Positions 23,295 to 34,616 of a DNA stretch of 64,000 nt are shown one piece after another (the stretch's first letter is position 1; each line of letters starts with the position of its first letter). The notes under the pieces are model-generated. The model saw only the letters and a list, made by a program, of their open reading frames with translations, did not search any database and was not told the origin of the DNA. The position numbers and the translations under genes were made by a program. This stretch comes from Phallus indusiatus. Taxonomy: Eukaryota; Basidiomycota; Agaricomycetes; Phallales; Phallaceae. The stretch is taken from contig JAQFWX010000002.1 in assembly GCA_027605045.1 (NCBI GenBank), positions 1,426,001 to 1,490,000 of the forward strand, read 5' to 3'.

Positions 23295-24413
23295 TCAGCA
23301 GTTGCACGTCGAATCTTCTTCAGATGTACTCTCGCTCAATGATATAGTTCCAGGCATATTTTGAGACGTCGAGGTCGAATTAGCCTTGTGAACAATCGGA
23401 GCTGTAGTCGTCGCAGATGGTTTAGCTGCCGATTCACGAGCATCCAAAATCTGGGATCAAACAAGTCCTTAAGAACCAACGTCGAGAAGTAAATCAAAAT
23501 GCATACCTTCTCCACGACCTCAATAAATGCCTCACGTACACCTACGTTGGTTTTCGCACTGGCTTCGACAAAAAGACAACCCTGGCTCTCAGCGAACTTG
23601 CGACCTAATTCACAGCCAGTCAGTGAGCCAATCTGTTTTGAAAACAAAATCATGAATGAGGCTCACCTTCTGCTTCAGATACGGCACGGCTGTATTCCTA
23701 AAATACAAGTGAGTTATTCATCTCATCATAAAAAACAGTCCGTTAATTGCCTTGTCTAACTTGTTGCCTTTTCACATTGAAAAAGTAATTCGAATCAGCC
23801 ATACTACGAAATTATGGGGGGCATCTCATGGGCATTACCTACTACTATTTTCACAACAGAGCTAGATACATAGGTTTCTAGTTCCGTGAACCATTTAGGA
23901 AGTGCGTCGAATGAATCTCGATTAGAAACGTCGTAAACTGATTTAACACCTTAACACGAGGTCAACACATGGTATAATAAGTACCGTACCTAATATAACC
24001 CCTTCTGCGCCTCTATAAGACAAAATTAAGTACATGAAGAAAGCACAACAACAAATGGACACTTACCGATAGTAAGACGCTGTAATAGTCCGAAATCGCT
24101 CTTGACCGGCAGTGTCCTAAATACCGTAATGAGGAGAACAATTCTATAACATCAAGTTTTCATCAACTTACCCATAAACTCAACTTTACTTTCTTTCCCT
24201 TAACTTCCATCTTACATATCCTAAAGTCAACTCCAATCGTGGCCGAAGCCTCGTCTTCTGGCAGCCATTGTTTGTCGGTAAACCGCAATAGCAAGCTGCT
24301 CTTTCCTACCGATGAATTACCTATAATTCCTAAATCAAACAATGCTTTGAAGCACAAGTTTAATCTTACGTGCCAATGAGCAGCAATTTGCAGTTCACAA
24401 TCTGGTCTGCCAT
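23295..24413 (-). CDS. RAB18: Rab18-like small GTPase
   Basis: Membrane-traffic GTPase of the Rab18 branch (ER and lipid-droplet surfaces in animals). Start ATG 24413, MADQIVNCKLLLIG, joins across an intron to NSSVGKSSLLLRFTD (P-loop). Further: ATIGVDFRICKMEVKGKK, DTAGQERFRTITASYYRG (switch II), GVILVYDVSNRDSFDALP, GNKLDK (guanine specificity), FVEASAKTNVGVREAF, and a Ser/Thr tail ending CNC, a double-cysteine geranylgeranylation site. It is cut into about ten small exons. Two introns have GC donors: 24373-24321, needed to give IGNSSVGKS, and 23750-23698, directly after GNKLDK. Family placement rests on the KLSLWDTAGQERFRT and WFTELETY patterns. Confidence 0.9.
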
Positions 24414-24507
24414 GACAGGAGAAAAATGGAGAGTGGGGAGTTGACGTAACCGGACTCGTGACTTTCCCGTGTCACACACACCGCTCTCTATCTGCTCTGC
24501 TGCCGTC
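24414..24507. promoter_or_regulatory. 94-bp bidirectional promoter, Rab18 / Dap1
   Basis: The two start codons are only 94 bp apart on opposite strands, so both 5' leaders and core promoters must overlap or be very short. No TATA box is seen. Confidence 0.6.
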
Positions 24508-25251
24508 ATGACATCCTTTACCGAATCGCTATCAACACCAATTAACACAGCTCTTTTCTTATTAACTCTGTATTATGTCAAAGAAATCATATATCCGTCT
24601 ATCTCAAGACCAAAAACCTTGTCGGAGGTGCCAACGACGTACGAAAAGGGCTACTCGTGGATGCCTGCGAAGCACCCACCCAGCGTTGTCTTTCAAACTT
24701 ATACACCTAAAACGTTAGCTCCATTCGATGGTAGAAATAATGGAAGAATATTACTTGCTATTGATGGAATGGTTTTCGATGTCACGGCTGGTCGTGGATT
24801 TTATGGACCTGGTTGGTGGTGTTGACCTTTGTTCGTTATTTATGGGTGATGATATTCGGTCTTTTTTTGTGTAGAGGGGATGTATGGAAACTTTGCGGGT
24901 CGAGATGCGAGTAGAGGAATGGCTAAACAGTCTTTTGATGTTGGTATGTCACGGATTGGTTTGTTTATGTTGGTCAATGTCTGCTTGTGCTGACTGACGT
25001 TTCTAGAAATGTTAACGCCTATCGACCAACCGTTAGATAAACTTCAAGACTTGGACGCCGGTGAACTGTAAGTATGCTTTAAATGTAGTCTGAACTTTTC
25101 TAATGAATTCTTAGTGAAAATATGAGGGGTAAGCTTTGCGGTCTAAAGGTTCTAACGACATTCTCAGAAATTATTTCATATAGGATGGGTTGAACACTTC
25201 AGCAACAAATATATCATTTGTGGCAAATTAGTCGAGAATGACGCCATCTGA
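24508..25251 (+). CDS. DAP1: Cytochrome b5-like heme protein, Dap1/PGRMC type
   Basis: Membrane-anchored heme-binding protein that supports sterol-synthesis cytochrome P450 (Erg11) in yeast and binds progesterone-type ligands in animals. Start ATG 24508. An N-terminal hydrophobic helix (INTALFLLTLYYVKEIIYP) is followed by the cytochrome b5 domain: FQTYTPKTLAPFDGR, RILLAIDGMVFDVTAG, then spliced FYGPEGMYGNFAGRDASRGMA, LTPIDQPLDKLQDLDAGEL and WVEHFSNKYIICGKLVEN. The YGNFAGRDASRG motif with its heme-ligand Tyr is diagnostic of the Dap1/PGRMC family. Four introns; stop at 25249-25251. Divergent from Rab18 and possibly co-expressed with it. Confidence 0.9.
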
Positions 25252-26991
25252 GTCGTTGTGGAAGGTCTGTATCTGCAACTTAATATCAAACAAAGAATTG
25301 TTTAAACAGACTAATCCGAGTGTTTATTGTTTTTATATCTTGATTGCTTTGAAATGTATTTCTTGCACTTTTGAATGGTAGCATTTTTGAGCACGGACAG
25401 TTCATTCGAACATATACGATTTTAAATCCATTTGCAATGCACAACCTTTGCTTCTTCGGGTTTTTGAAATTCAAGCTCGGGTCATCTCTGTCCGGGCGCA
25501 GTATACCCAATGTCTATATACATTTCAGGTTTAAACACAATCATACTTCCCAGGTTCTGCTGTGCTGGAATTGTAGAACCACAATCTGTTATACAAGGCT
25601 GAAGATACTACTAGGATACTACAGGAATTTTCCAAGCGTGCCCAACTGTTGGGCTCATTGGCGAACAACAAGAAAATAGACTGATGGTCTCGTTTCACGA
25701 CGACCCATTGATGAAGCGGTCATCCGATCATATCGCTTTGCATTATGGTGTTCAATGGTACTTGTGAATAATAGAATTGGGGTATAATATTTGTTGACAA
25801 ATTGAACGTGCCTCTGCCTTCGGTAATATGTCTAAGATGGGAAATAAAGGATTAGAATGTGTTAATCTGGGTTAATGCACCCTTCTTTTGTTCCCGTTTA
25901 GTTATTTTGGTCAGTGTGCACGGTGTTGAGCCTTGACTTCGATTGTTACTCCTTTTCGGCGTTAGTTGTGTTGAATAACCTAGGTCCTATTCGGGACCGT
26001 GACTCAGTCACGTGGCGGTAAATAGTGTTACATAATCAGATCGGTCGATCCTCGATTCAGTTTGTTTCCCGCGCATCTTCTCGACTGAGTGCTCCTTGTC
26101 GCTGGCCAGCTCAGCTTTTTCTTTTTTGTCTCTCTCACTGCCCCTCTTCCTTTGTTCTTGGTGTTTGCCTACGCACTATTTCAGTGCACATATTTTTTGT
26201 GTTACTTACTATTCCTCTCACAGTTGGCTTCACCTCGCGCATTAACCAGACTTGGAAATTGCACACGAAACACGACCAATTCAAATCGTTTGGTTCCTTC
26301 TGACCAGGCCACTAGACGCAGCCTTTCGTCTTGAATAAATACAGTAATTAAAGACAGACTACAAGAGTATTTGCTGCACGAACAAATCAACGACCCAAAT
26401 CCATCTCCAATTTAAGATCTGTAAGTGCTTTTGAAGAATAAAAAACGCTTGAAATTTCACTCATCATTTGACTGGTCCATCAACTCATGCCTGTTTCTAT
26501 GTTGCCCATTCATTCAATTTTCTTCCGCCTTCACCACAATCGCTTGTCCATTCTATCCGTTTGATTCAAATTCCGAACATGCTCGTTCGTAATATCATCC
26601 AGAGCGTTTTTTCATTTCTGGATCCAATTCTATCCTCACTTCGATTGGACTGTGCCTACAGCCTTATTCAGCACCTAATTTGGCCCAAATCGTATTTATA
26701 CCTATATCACAGTCTATCTATTTGTTTGTTTACCCTTCGTTGGGAGTTCCGAGCCTAGCCAAAACGTATCACTTTTTGTTTTCGTCATCTCGAGCTTCTA
26801 TCGGCAAGCTACTCGAAATTTTCTCTGGTGTCCCTTACGCGAGATCTCCTCTGGCATTTATTAAATTGATACGGACCGGCGTCTAGCTTTCAAACTTTGA
26901 AGGTTGTCCTCATACCGCATTCGCACTTGCACTTACAACCGAAACTCTCCTCTTTTTTCCAATTCTCCGGTCCACAGATCCAGGTTCTCAG
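25252..26991. other. Long upstream region with probable 5'-UTR intron
   Basis: Pyrimidine-rich sequence before the gene at 26992. A good donor (GATCT/GTAAGTGC at 26421) and acceptors at 26977 and 26991 suggest a 5'-leader intron of about 560 nt ending just before the start codon. Open frames at 25371 and 26468 look non-coding. The intron is inferred and has no transcript support. Confidence 0.4.
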
Positions 26992-29918
26992 ATGCCCCGA
27001 AAGCGTAAGAGGTCCGTTTCACCCCCAAAGGGTATGAATAGCGGAGGTGGACCACTGGGTGTAGGCGATAGAGAAGCTCTCAGTTCCATTCAACAGGGGA
27101 TGGGTTCAACATCTCAATCCGTCAGATCTAACATACGTCATCATTCCACTGAACCTGAAGCCATGGTATCGCCACGTCATCGACATCCACCTCCGCCCGT
27201 TGTCCACTCGCCTCCTTCTCACTATCAACCAGTTTATGAACAGCAGCAACATCCTAGCCAGTCGTACTCTCCATCAAACTCGAACACGTATCATCCACAT
27301 TCGCACCCTGTGTATCATCATTCCAATTCCGGTCACCCTTACCATAACTCTCCCGATCACGAAGCGCAGTCGCATAGCGGTTCCTATCCGATGCACGAGC
27401 AGTCACCAAATCCGCCTCCGAATCCACATGCACCATCCCATTATAATTTTGCCAATCGTGCCTATGCACAACAACGCGATTCCGGGTTTAATACCTTCAG
27501 AGTTAATCCCGGACCAGCTCCTGGACCGATCCCTGTACACGCGAGTCCTGTTCTTCCACCCTCCAACGCTGTTGCACCGCTGCATTCGCCATCAATAGCA
27601 CCTCCTCCTCCACCGTCAAGTTTTCAGCACCATCAATATCCAGATGAGGATTCGCACAACTTCCATCATCGGTCTTATTCGCATTCGTACTCGCAGCCTA
27701 CTGCCTCCACGTCTAATTCCGTTCCTCCTTCACATGCACGGCAGCACTCACCTCCTTTGGTTGTGTCGAGGGATTTTGGGACTAGAAACGAGTTTGAAAG
27801 TGTCGGCAGGAATGGTGCCAGGCGTTCCCGTCGTGCTAGAATTCGCAACGGAAACGACAGCCCCATGACATCTTCTGATGACGATGATGTACCGTATAAT
27901 CCTGTCACTGCAGGTGGAAGAAGTAGAGCAATGGTTAAATATTTGATAATGAAAGCCAAATATCGGTACGTTTTTTCTTTGTATATACGACTCTCCGTCC
28001 TATGTCACCACTCTTTGTTCATTTTTTAGCTATGCTGTTGGCGAAAGTGCACTCTTGAAGGATGAACTCGAAAGTCTGAAAAAGGAAGAGCGCGATCAAT
28101 GGAGACTCAAGGAAGCTGGTGTCGATGAGATTATCAAGTCTTTTGGGTAAGCTCCAAGCCACTTCTTCGCGATCTATTCACATATATACATTTTTTTTTG
28201 CCAGACCAGATTCGGATCGGCTCGCACATGGTGGTGACCGGCAAGCGCAGCAATACCTGCTTGATAATGATTCTACGGATTGGGAAATAGATATGCTCAG
28301 GGATTTGGACAGAGAGCGCCATGCATTTCGTGAGCGAGAACGGGAACGGGAACAAGAACGTGATTATGATCGCGGAGGATATAACACCAGCATTGGACAC
28401 GATGATCGTGGAAGGGCCCGGCCCGTTGATTCGCATAGAGATAGGGATAGAGATAGAGATAGAGACGTCGATCTCGATCAGATATCAATGAACACTCAGT
28501 CTTCTATGCCCGGATCTCGTTGGGAGGACCGGGATTCCAGACAAAGCGAACAACGCCGAGCGCGATCTTCTTCACGACCTCGTTATGAATCGCATTTAGA
28601 TTCTCGGTCGTTTCATTACCCTCCTCATCCATATCGTCGTACACCACCGCCTTCATTACCATCGGATCGTGAGGTACATCCTGGTCCGCCCAGTCACCTG
28701 TCCGCGTCTCCGGCGCCCCTACAACAGCCTTCCAGGTTGGAAGAAGGCGGAAACCGATATGATACGCGGCGGCGTGATCACGAACAAGATGAGGTAGATT
28801 TGGATTGTCAGAGACATATGTCCCCACGTCATCAACAACAACGTTCATCTGGGAGTGCTCGTGAAGCGGGTCGTATTTCACCACCACCACCTGGTCGTTA
28901 CCAATCTCCTCCTTATTCGCATCAGCAGCCACAGCAGCACTCTGTACGACCTTCTGCTGCTCCTTCACATTCGTTCAGAGAAAGCACCGAAAGATCTGAT
29001 AATTCTCGGCTGCACAGAGAGGAGCCTCGTGAACATGCTGAACATAAGCCCCCACACGAATACAAATATGGTTCCGGTTCCAGTAGATCACCACGACCGC
29101 CACCTTCTCCACCGCTTCACCTATCTAGTCAAGAAGATTTGAAAAGAGAACAAGAGTCTGTTAGTGGTGTTCCACAACGACCATCAGTTTTAGAAGAATA
29201 TGAAAGGGCTGTGGCTACTACATCCTCATCAAGGGCGGGTCAGAACGTAACTGGCGGTGCTCAGCACGATCGTAGTCAATCTGCTGCGCATAGTTATCCG
29301 CAAGCTACCGCTGAGCATCCGTCTTCCGCGTCTCCTACACCACCAGCTCATCGTACACCAGTAAACCCTTCACGGACACCGGAAGAACATAGCCAAGACC
29401 ACTCTCCATCTAACGTTGCACCTCCTGATTCTTCTTCAAATAGCCCCCGTCCAAACTCAGCCCCAAACTCTGGATCCGCCAAGAGTCCAACAATATCCCA
29501 ACCTCCTCGACCTATTTCATCATCTCCTCGAAAAAATTTCACTGTAGATCTGCCTGAAACTGAACCTCAAAATCTTCACTCAGCTCCTGTAGAGCCGACA
29601 TCGCCCCACCGCTCTCCTCGTTCGAATTCTGATCCGCCTGTGGTTTATCATCCCCCGCAGACTCGTCGGTACAATCATCCACCGATACCTCGATCTCGTC
29701 ATCCGAGGTATGCTTATGAGTATCATCCCGATCAATACAGAGACGATAAGGACGAAGAAGACGAGGATGTGACTCGTAATTCTGGAGCGTTGACAAAGGG
29801 TTCTGCTGTTGGTGATAATGTTGAATCAAATGGTGGTGCACAGTCGGATAAAAATGTCGATCAGAAACCCGAAGTAGGGACGGCAACTGTTGAGAAGGAT
29901 TCTATGGTCGTTGATTGA
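26992..29918 (+). CDS. Large disordered His/Pro/Ser-rich and Arg/Asp/Glu-rich protein, unknown function
   Basis: Three exons (26992-27965, 28030-28146, 28205-29918), about 934 residues. It starts MPRKRKRSVSPPKG, a likely nuclear localisation signal. The first 300 residues are low complexity, rich in His, Pro, Ser and Gln. A conserved-looking helical core spans the short second exon: MVKYLIMKAKYR joined to YAVGESALLKDELESLKKEE and WRLKEAGVDEII. This is followed by a strongly charged stretch with Arg-Glu and Arg-Asp dipeptide repeats (near 28320-28470, from AGAGATAGGGATAG-type repeats). About 450 residues of Pro/Ser/His/Arg-rich disorder complete it, ending acidic. The composition suggests a nuclear or RNA/chromatin-associated scaffold; that is inference. 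No catalytic motif was seen. Confidence 0.8.
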
Positions 29919-30918
29919 TTCGTTGATTGTTGTTCTATCCTCCTTGAAGCTTCCCCCAGACCTTTGTGTCCGATTATCTGGAGACTACTTGTAGGACTTT
30001 ATTTGGGAATATAATGCTAGCCAAGAAATCAAAGTCGCATGATTGAGATAATCTCGATCAAAAAAACACATGTCAAGAATGGGAACCTGCGCTTTCTGAA
30101 GTTTTGGCAACTGACGACCCGGAGTCATCTTTCTACCCCTTGCCCTCGCCCGACACTATAAGACCTACCCTTCCGTCTTCAATCATATTTAACTTCTTTC
30201 CTCGATCGTCTCCCCATCTGACGCCATACACCCAGCTCCTTTCCTACTCGCTGCTCTCATGACATGTCGCGCACGAAAAAATCACCTAGATGCTGTAAAA
30301 CCTCCCCGCCTCACAATCTATACTTGCGATTTATTTTTCATATATCTTGATGCCCTTTCGAATCCGGACAATCGAATACTCCTTGAAGTACTTCTACATA
30401 GCTCGGATCTACCAAAAATATAGTAATAATACCTCTGGGTGCTCCATCAGCTCTTCTCGCTTTGTTTGATATCACTGGAAAATCCGTGTTTCTTGCTTGG
30501 TTTATCTATCCCTCTTTTTTGTTTTAGTCTGCAGTTTTGTTGTCTTCTCTTTCGGCTTGTGCTCGCTGTTATCAGATTGTCGATTCCTTGGGCTTCGTAT
30601 CAAGTAGATCCCGCATATCTTGTTCTGTCATTTCCTTTGATCTTAAGAACTGGTACTATACATCATCGTTATATTGCAAATTCAGTTTTGTCGCTTCTGA
30701 ATATCGAAAAAGAACTGCATTTTGAATCTCGCAAGATTAAGTCGGATTGATTCTCTTCCAGCCACCCGATCATACTATAGAAGCTTCGCGCTCTCAAGGT
30801 CTCAATTGCCCTTGTGGCTGTAAAATTCAGTCAATTGTTACATTCAATACATATCTATGTATGTTAATCTCCAGCGAACAAGATTAAACCACTCTTGTCG
30901 CTATTGTATCAGTAAAAA
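29919..30918. other. Intergenic between convergent genes
   Basis: 3' flanks of the disordered-protein gene and the minus-strand SDR. Pyrimidine-rich tracts, no gene recognised. Confidence 0.45.
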
Positions 30919-31866
30919 CTACCAGGGCAAAGTTGAGCCGTCAAAGCGCTTGAATGTACCACTATCCTTCGGTGTCGCATTCACAACCACTTTGTATTGT
31001 CCTTCAACGCTGAATGGGATCTCGAGCATGGCTCCTTCACCTCCCATCTCTGTGTTCAATGAAACTTAAGGTCAGGTCACGAGTTGCTCGGAAGTGAGTT
31101 TGTACGCACCTGTTTTAACCCATCCGGGATCTAACACGAATACAATCATGTCTGGCCTTTCCTTGGCAATTTTATAGGTCTTTGAAGAAAAGTTCAGGCG
31201 ATAGAATATAGTTTATATAAATGAATGCTTACCATCATATTCAAAGCTGTTTTGCTGGTAGAGTAGCAAGCGTTCTTGACACCGAAGTCCAAGCCAATGC
31301 TGGCGATGCCTGTTGAAGTGTTCATAACAACGGGACCACCAGGACGCGTGCTTCGTTCAAGAGCCGGGATAAGGGCCTGCCATACGAGAGTGGGACCAAG
31401 ACAATTAGAACGCATGAAATTGAAAAATCGTTCAGAGTCAATATCAGATGGCTTGTCGGTCCCGCCCTGAGATCAATTCTCAGCACTATGTCATTAATCA
31501 AAAGAGCATATCAGATCGTCGAGCTTACCCTTCCTGCATTATTGATCAGATAATCCAAACCACGACCATCAAGGATCTTCTCTATTTGTGCAGCAGCTGC
31601 TTTTATGCTCTCAAGATCGTCTATATCCAGTTTAATCAAGTGTACACGTCCAGGCCCAGATGCAAAAGATGAAGCTAGAGCTTGGAGAGCTTCGCAGCTT
31701 TCGGGGTTTCGAGCTGTTGCAACAACTTCGTCTCCCTTCGTTGCGACTTGTTTAACGAACTCGAGCCCAATTCCTCGTGAAGTCCTAGATGATATGTATG
31801 ATGAATTTAAGTTGTCTTTGTATAACTTGGCCGCGATAGTTACCCTGTTATAACCCAGATAGGCAT
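30919..31866 (-). CDS. Short-chain dehydrogenase/reductase, paralogue of the SDR at 14156
   Basis: NAD(P)-dependent oxidoreductase. A tiny first exon (MPIWVITG from ATG 31866) joins across an intron to TSRGIGLEFVKQVATKGD, completing the TGxxxGIG cofactor site. Then LDYLINNAG, the serine region VVMNTSTGIASIG, the catalytic YSTSK, VLDPGWVKTEMGG and the end FDGSTLPW, stop at 30919-30921. Five exons. The intron after the TG of the cofactor motif is in the same position as in the SDR 17 kb upstream, and both share the WxKTEMGG...F.G....PW ending. All catalytic residues are present; the substrate is unknown. Confidence 0.87.
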
Positions 31867-32253
31867 TTCTTAGAGAGCGCGTTGATGACGTTGAACAATA
31901 TCTTTATCTTCGCCAGGAAAATCATGAATATTTATCTTGATGAGTTACACCGTAATTTTTCCGGTTTGAGAACATGTGAGCGTTTTTGGAAAGGAATAAT
32001 AGGTGTGACGTCACACCGTCAAGTCATGATTGACCTCGGTCCTCGACGCGGACGTGTACAACCGTGACGCTATTGACCGAAAACATCATTCCCGAAGATT
32101 GCTCTTTTAAATCATTATATTTGAAGAATAGGTTGAATTGTGATAAGGTAAAATAATGATTATGAGAGAAGATATCTATGCTTGGTTTCGTAATCGTGTC
32201 TCATTCGTAACTGTGGCTCCCATTGGAGCCGCTCCTCGCACACTACTGGTGTA
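31867..32253. other. Intergenic, no gene seen
   Basis: Upstream of the SDR and downstream of the small CCRC protein. Contains a GTGACGTCAC palindrome near 32005, resembling a CRE/ATF site. Confidence 0.4.
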
Positions 32254-32568
32254 CTAATACACCCCTCTCCTCGTCCCTGTTCTTGCTCGTCGACGACTTC
32301 CAAAGCATCTACAGCATAGGATATCTCCAATCACTCGGAAGATTGTTACAATTACCTAAAAAAAAATTTGTATAAGTACCTTGCCTTTCAATGTAGGCCA
32401 CAACGGGCAACTTACCGAAGTGATGGCAGATACAATAGTCTCAATTACACCAGCAATTGCTGATATGACGGCATTAATACCTAAATGAAATTTCAGTAAA
32501 TCAGGGAGGCATGTATGTGTGAGGCTAAACGACGTACCGGCGCCTATCGCAGAAAATACGCTACCCAT
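32254..32568 (-). CDS. Small membrane protein with CCRC tail (about 66 residues)
   Basis: Three exons. Spliced it reads MGSVFSAIGAGINAVISAIA, then GVIETIVSAITSVIVTIFRV, then IGDILCCRCFGSRRRARTGT and RRGVY. The sequence is one long hydrophobic alpha-helical stretch with Gly after Met (possible myristoylation), followed by a Cys cluster (possible palmitoylation) and an Arg-rich tail. Similar short proteins of this layout are common and unnamed in Agaricomycetes. A TATA box (ATATATAAG) on the minus strand near 32678-32670 lies about 105 bp before the start, which supports a real transcript. Function unknown; peripheral or integral membrane location is inferred. Confidence 0.75.
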
Positions 32569-33217
32569 AGTTGTGAGTCAATTAGAGATGTTAAATGTGT
32601 AAGTGGTTTGTTGTTTGTAAGTTGTTGGGAATTGGTTTGTTGAGTGTGTTCTGCGTTCGTTGCCCCATCTTATATATGTTTTTTCGGACGTGGTACATTA
32701 CACAGAGTGACGCAGAATGTGATGTCTCATGACGTCATTAGATACTGGTGGCCGTGTGTAGTGGCTCTCATTTACCTTCTACGGACGATGACAGAAAAAT
32801 GACATGCAAGTTCATTAAAGTTCTGGTCCTTTTCATCACATTCATACACATAACGGTGTAGATACAAATCTTTCGCCCACTTATTAGCCTGCCAGCGTGT
32901 GAGGGTATCCGAGAATATATGATTGCTCCTGAGGAGAAAAAAAGCAAAAACTGAAAGAAAGCATGACGGCTGAGTGAAAGTATAAAAGGGGAATTGGGGA
33001 GGACAAAAGCTAGAATCCCAGCGAGAAAATAATTAAAATCATAATGCGAAGCAAGCAACAGGATATCAAAAAGGGGTGTGTTGTGCGTAGAGTATGCTGA
33101 TAAATTGAAGAAGTCGTAAAGCGGAAAGAATCAAAGAGTGGATCCGTGATAACTCGTCATAACTCATACCTGGAACAAAGTTAGTCCTATTAAAATGAAA
33201 AAATATCAACCTCAGAT
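32569..33217. other. Intergenic, no gene seen
   Basis: Holds the TATA promoter of the small CCRC protein (about 32670) and the 3' flank of the Whi2-like gene. An open frame at 32768-33058 (minus) looks non-coding. Confidence 0.45.
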
Positions 33218-34385
33218 TCATACCAAACTGAGTTCTAATGTCCACACTCTACGAGCCCACAGTTTTACAAGTTTTGGAGGCGACCCTATTTCCACCTCTG
33301 TACCATCCCACCAACACTTCCGCTATTGTAAGAGAATTGAAATTAGGAATAAAGTTTGTGAATAAGACAAATTATTAAAACCTACCGCAGGCTTTCTCCA
33401 GAATAACAATAGTTTTTGTGCTGTTGACATCTGCGTGTAGTCTATGGTAACCTTATCATCCTTATTAGGAGCATTGGGATCGTGGGCAATGCCGGTTTTG
33501 AGAAGAACAAGCGCAATAGAAGAGATACAGCATCGTGATGGCTCTAAAGCACGAAATCCCCATACATCTTCCCGATTAAACCCACTGTGTTCCGTGAGAA
33601 TGAGGAGGGTGAAGACATGGTGATAAAAGCGCGGTCTCCTACCTCTGACATAACATATCAATCAAATGTTGTTCAGCAACATTATTCTCCTTATTGACAT
33701 TCCGCTGTAAGGCCGTAAATATTGTCCGTTTTTCCAGTAAACTCTGCCCACAACGTCGTTTCAAGTCCAGCATGTCCTGGTTGGCAATCCCGTGCGCATC
33801 GGTCTTCTCGGGACCACCGCGTGGCGGAATAGCGAAATATTCCAGCTCCTCTCGGAGAACAATAATGGCCTGTTTTGACAAGAGAGGATTCTGAGCTTGT
33901 CCCGTGGATGAGAAGTCAGGGTTAGCCGGAAAGGCATCAAACAGATGCTGCTGAAGACTGAACAACCCTGGTTGGTTGGGCGTGCCGTAAAAGGCATCAG
34001 CAGCGTTCCGGAAAAAGATGAGGATGTAGTCAAAGCATTGAGGATCGAACTAAGTACGTGAATCGTTAGCAAAAGAAAGGATCTGGTTGGGTTTTGCCAC
34101 TAAGGAGCACTTCTCTTCCGAAGGGGCATTACGCACGTCAACACCGTAAACTTCGTCATCTTCTTCTTCGCCATTGTCTGAGAGAGCCATGCTCTGTCGC
34201 GAAAGCACAAGTCCATTGGGGAATAAACATAATAACACAGATTCGGGAAGGTTCATAATCGTTTCGCGGTCTACAGTAAAGCGCGCTCCACGCAGGTCGA
34301 GATGTAGCCGGGTTAGCAGCTGAGGCTGTAAGCCCATAGCGGGCATTGAATGCTGAGATACTTGGGTAATTGGATTATTCGACAT
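33218..34385 (-). CDS. WHI2: Whi2-like BTB/POZ-domain stress-response regulator
   Basis: Yeast Whi2 works with the phosphatases Psr1/Psr2 in the general stress response and TORC1 control. Start ATG 34385 (MSNNPITQ). The BTB core follows: LHLDLRGARFTVDRETIMNL, then PESVLLCLFPNGLVLSRQ, an acidic linker with VYGVD, then FDPQCFDYILIFFRNAADAF. Downstream: LREELEYFAIPPRGG, CGQSLLEKRTIFTALQRN, WGFRALEPSRCCISSIAL and a C-terminal exon WWDGTEVEIGSPPKLVKLWA ending WTLELSLV. Four or five exons. The BTB core and the conserved C-terminal WWDG block match the fungal Whi2 family along the whole length. Head to head with DPH3, 231 bp apart. Confidence 0.82.
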
Positions 34386-34616
34386 TTCGTGGTGATGATT
34401 AGGAAAATGGTATCTAGAGGGGTGAAAGAAGAAGAATAAATGTTTGGCGGGATGAGCTACCTGGTTTACCCACGAGGTGGCCTTTGTGTAGCGCTGTGGG
34501 CGCTCGTACCTTTGTGTGGAAGTATTATCTATGTCACGGTCACGCTCTTTTTGTTGCACTTGTGCCACCCAAAATATTTCAATCCTGGCGAAACAAAGTT
34601 GTTCGACCTTCAAAAG

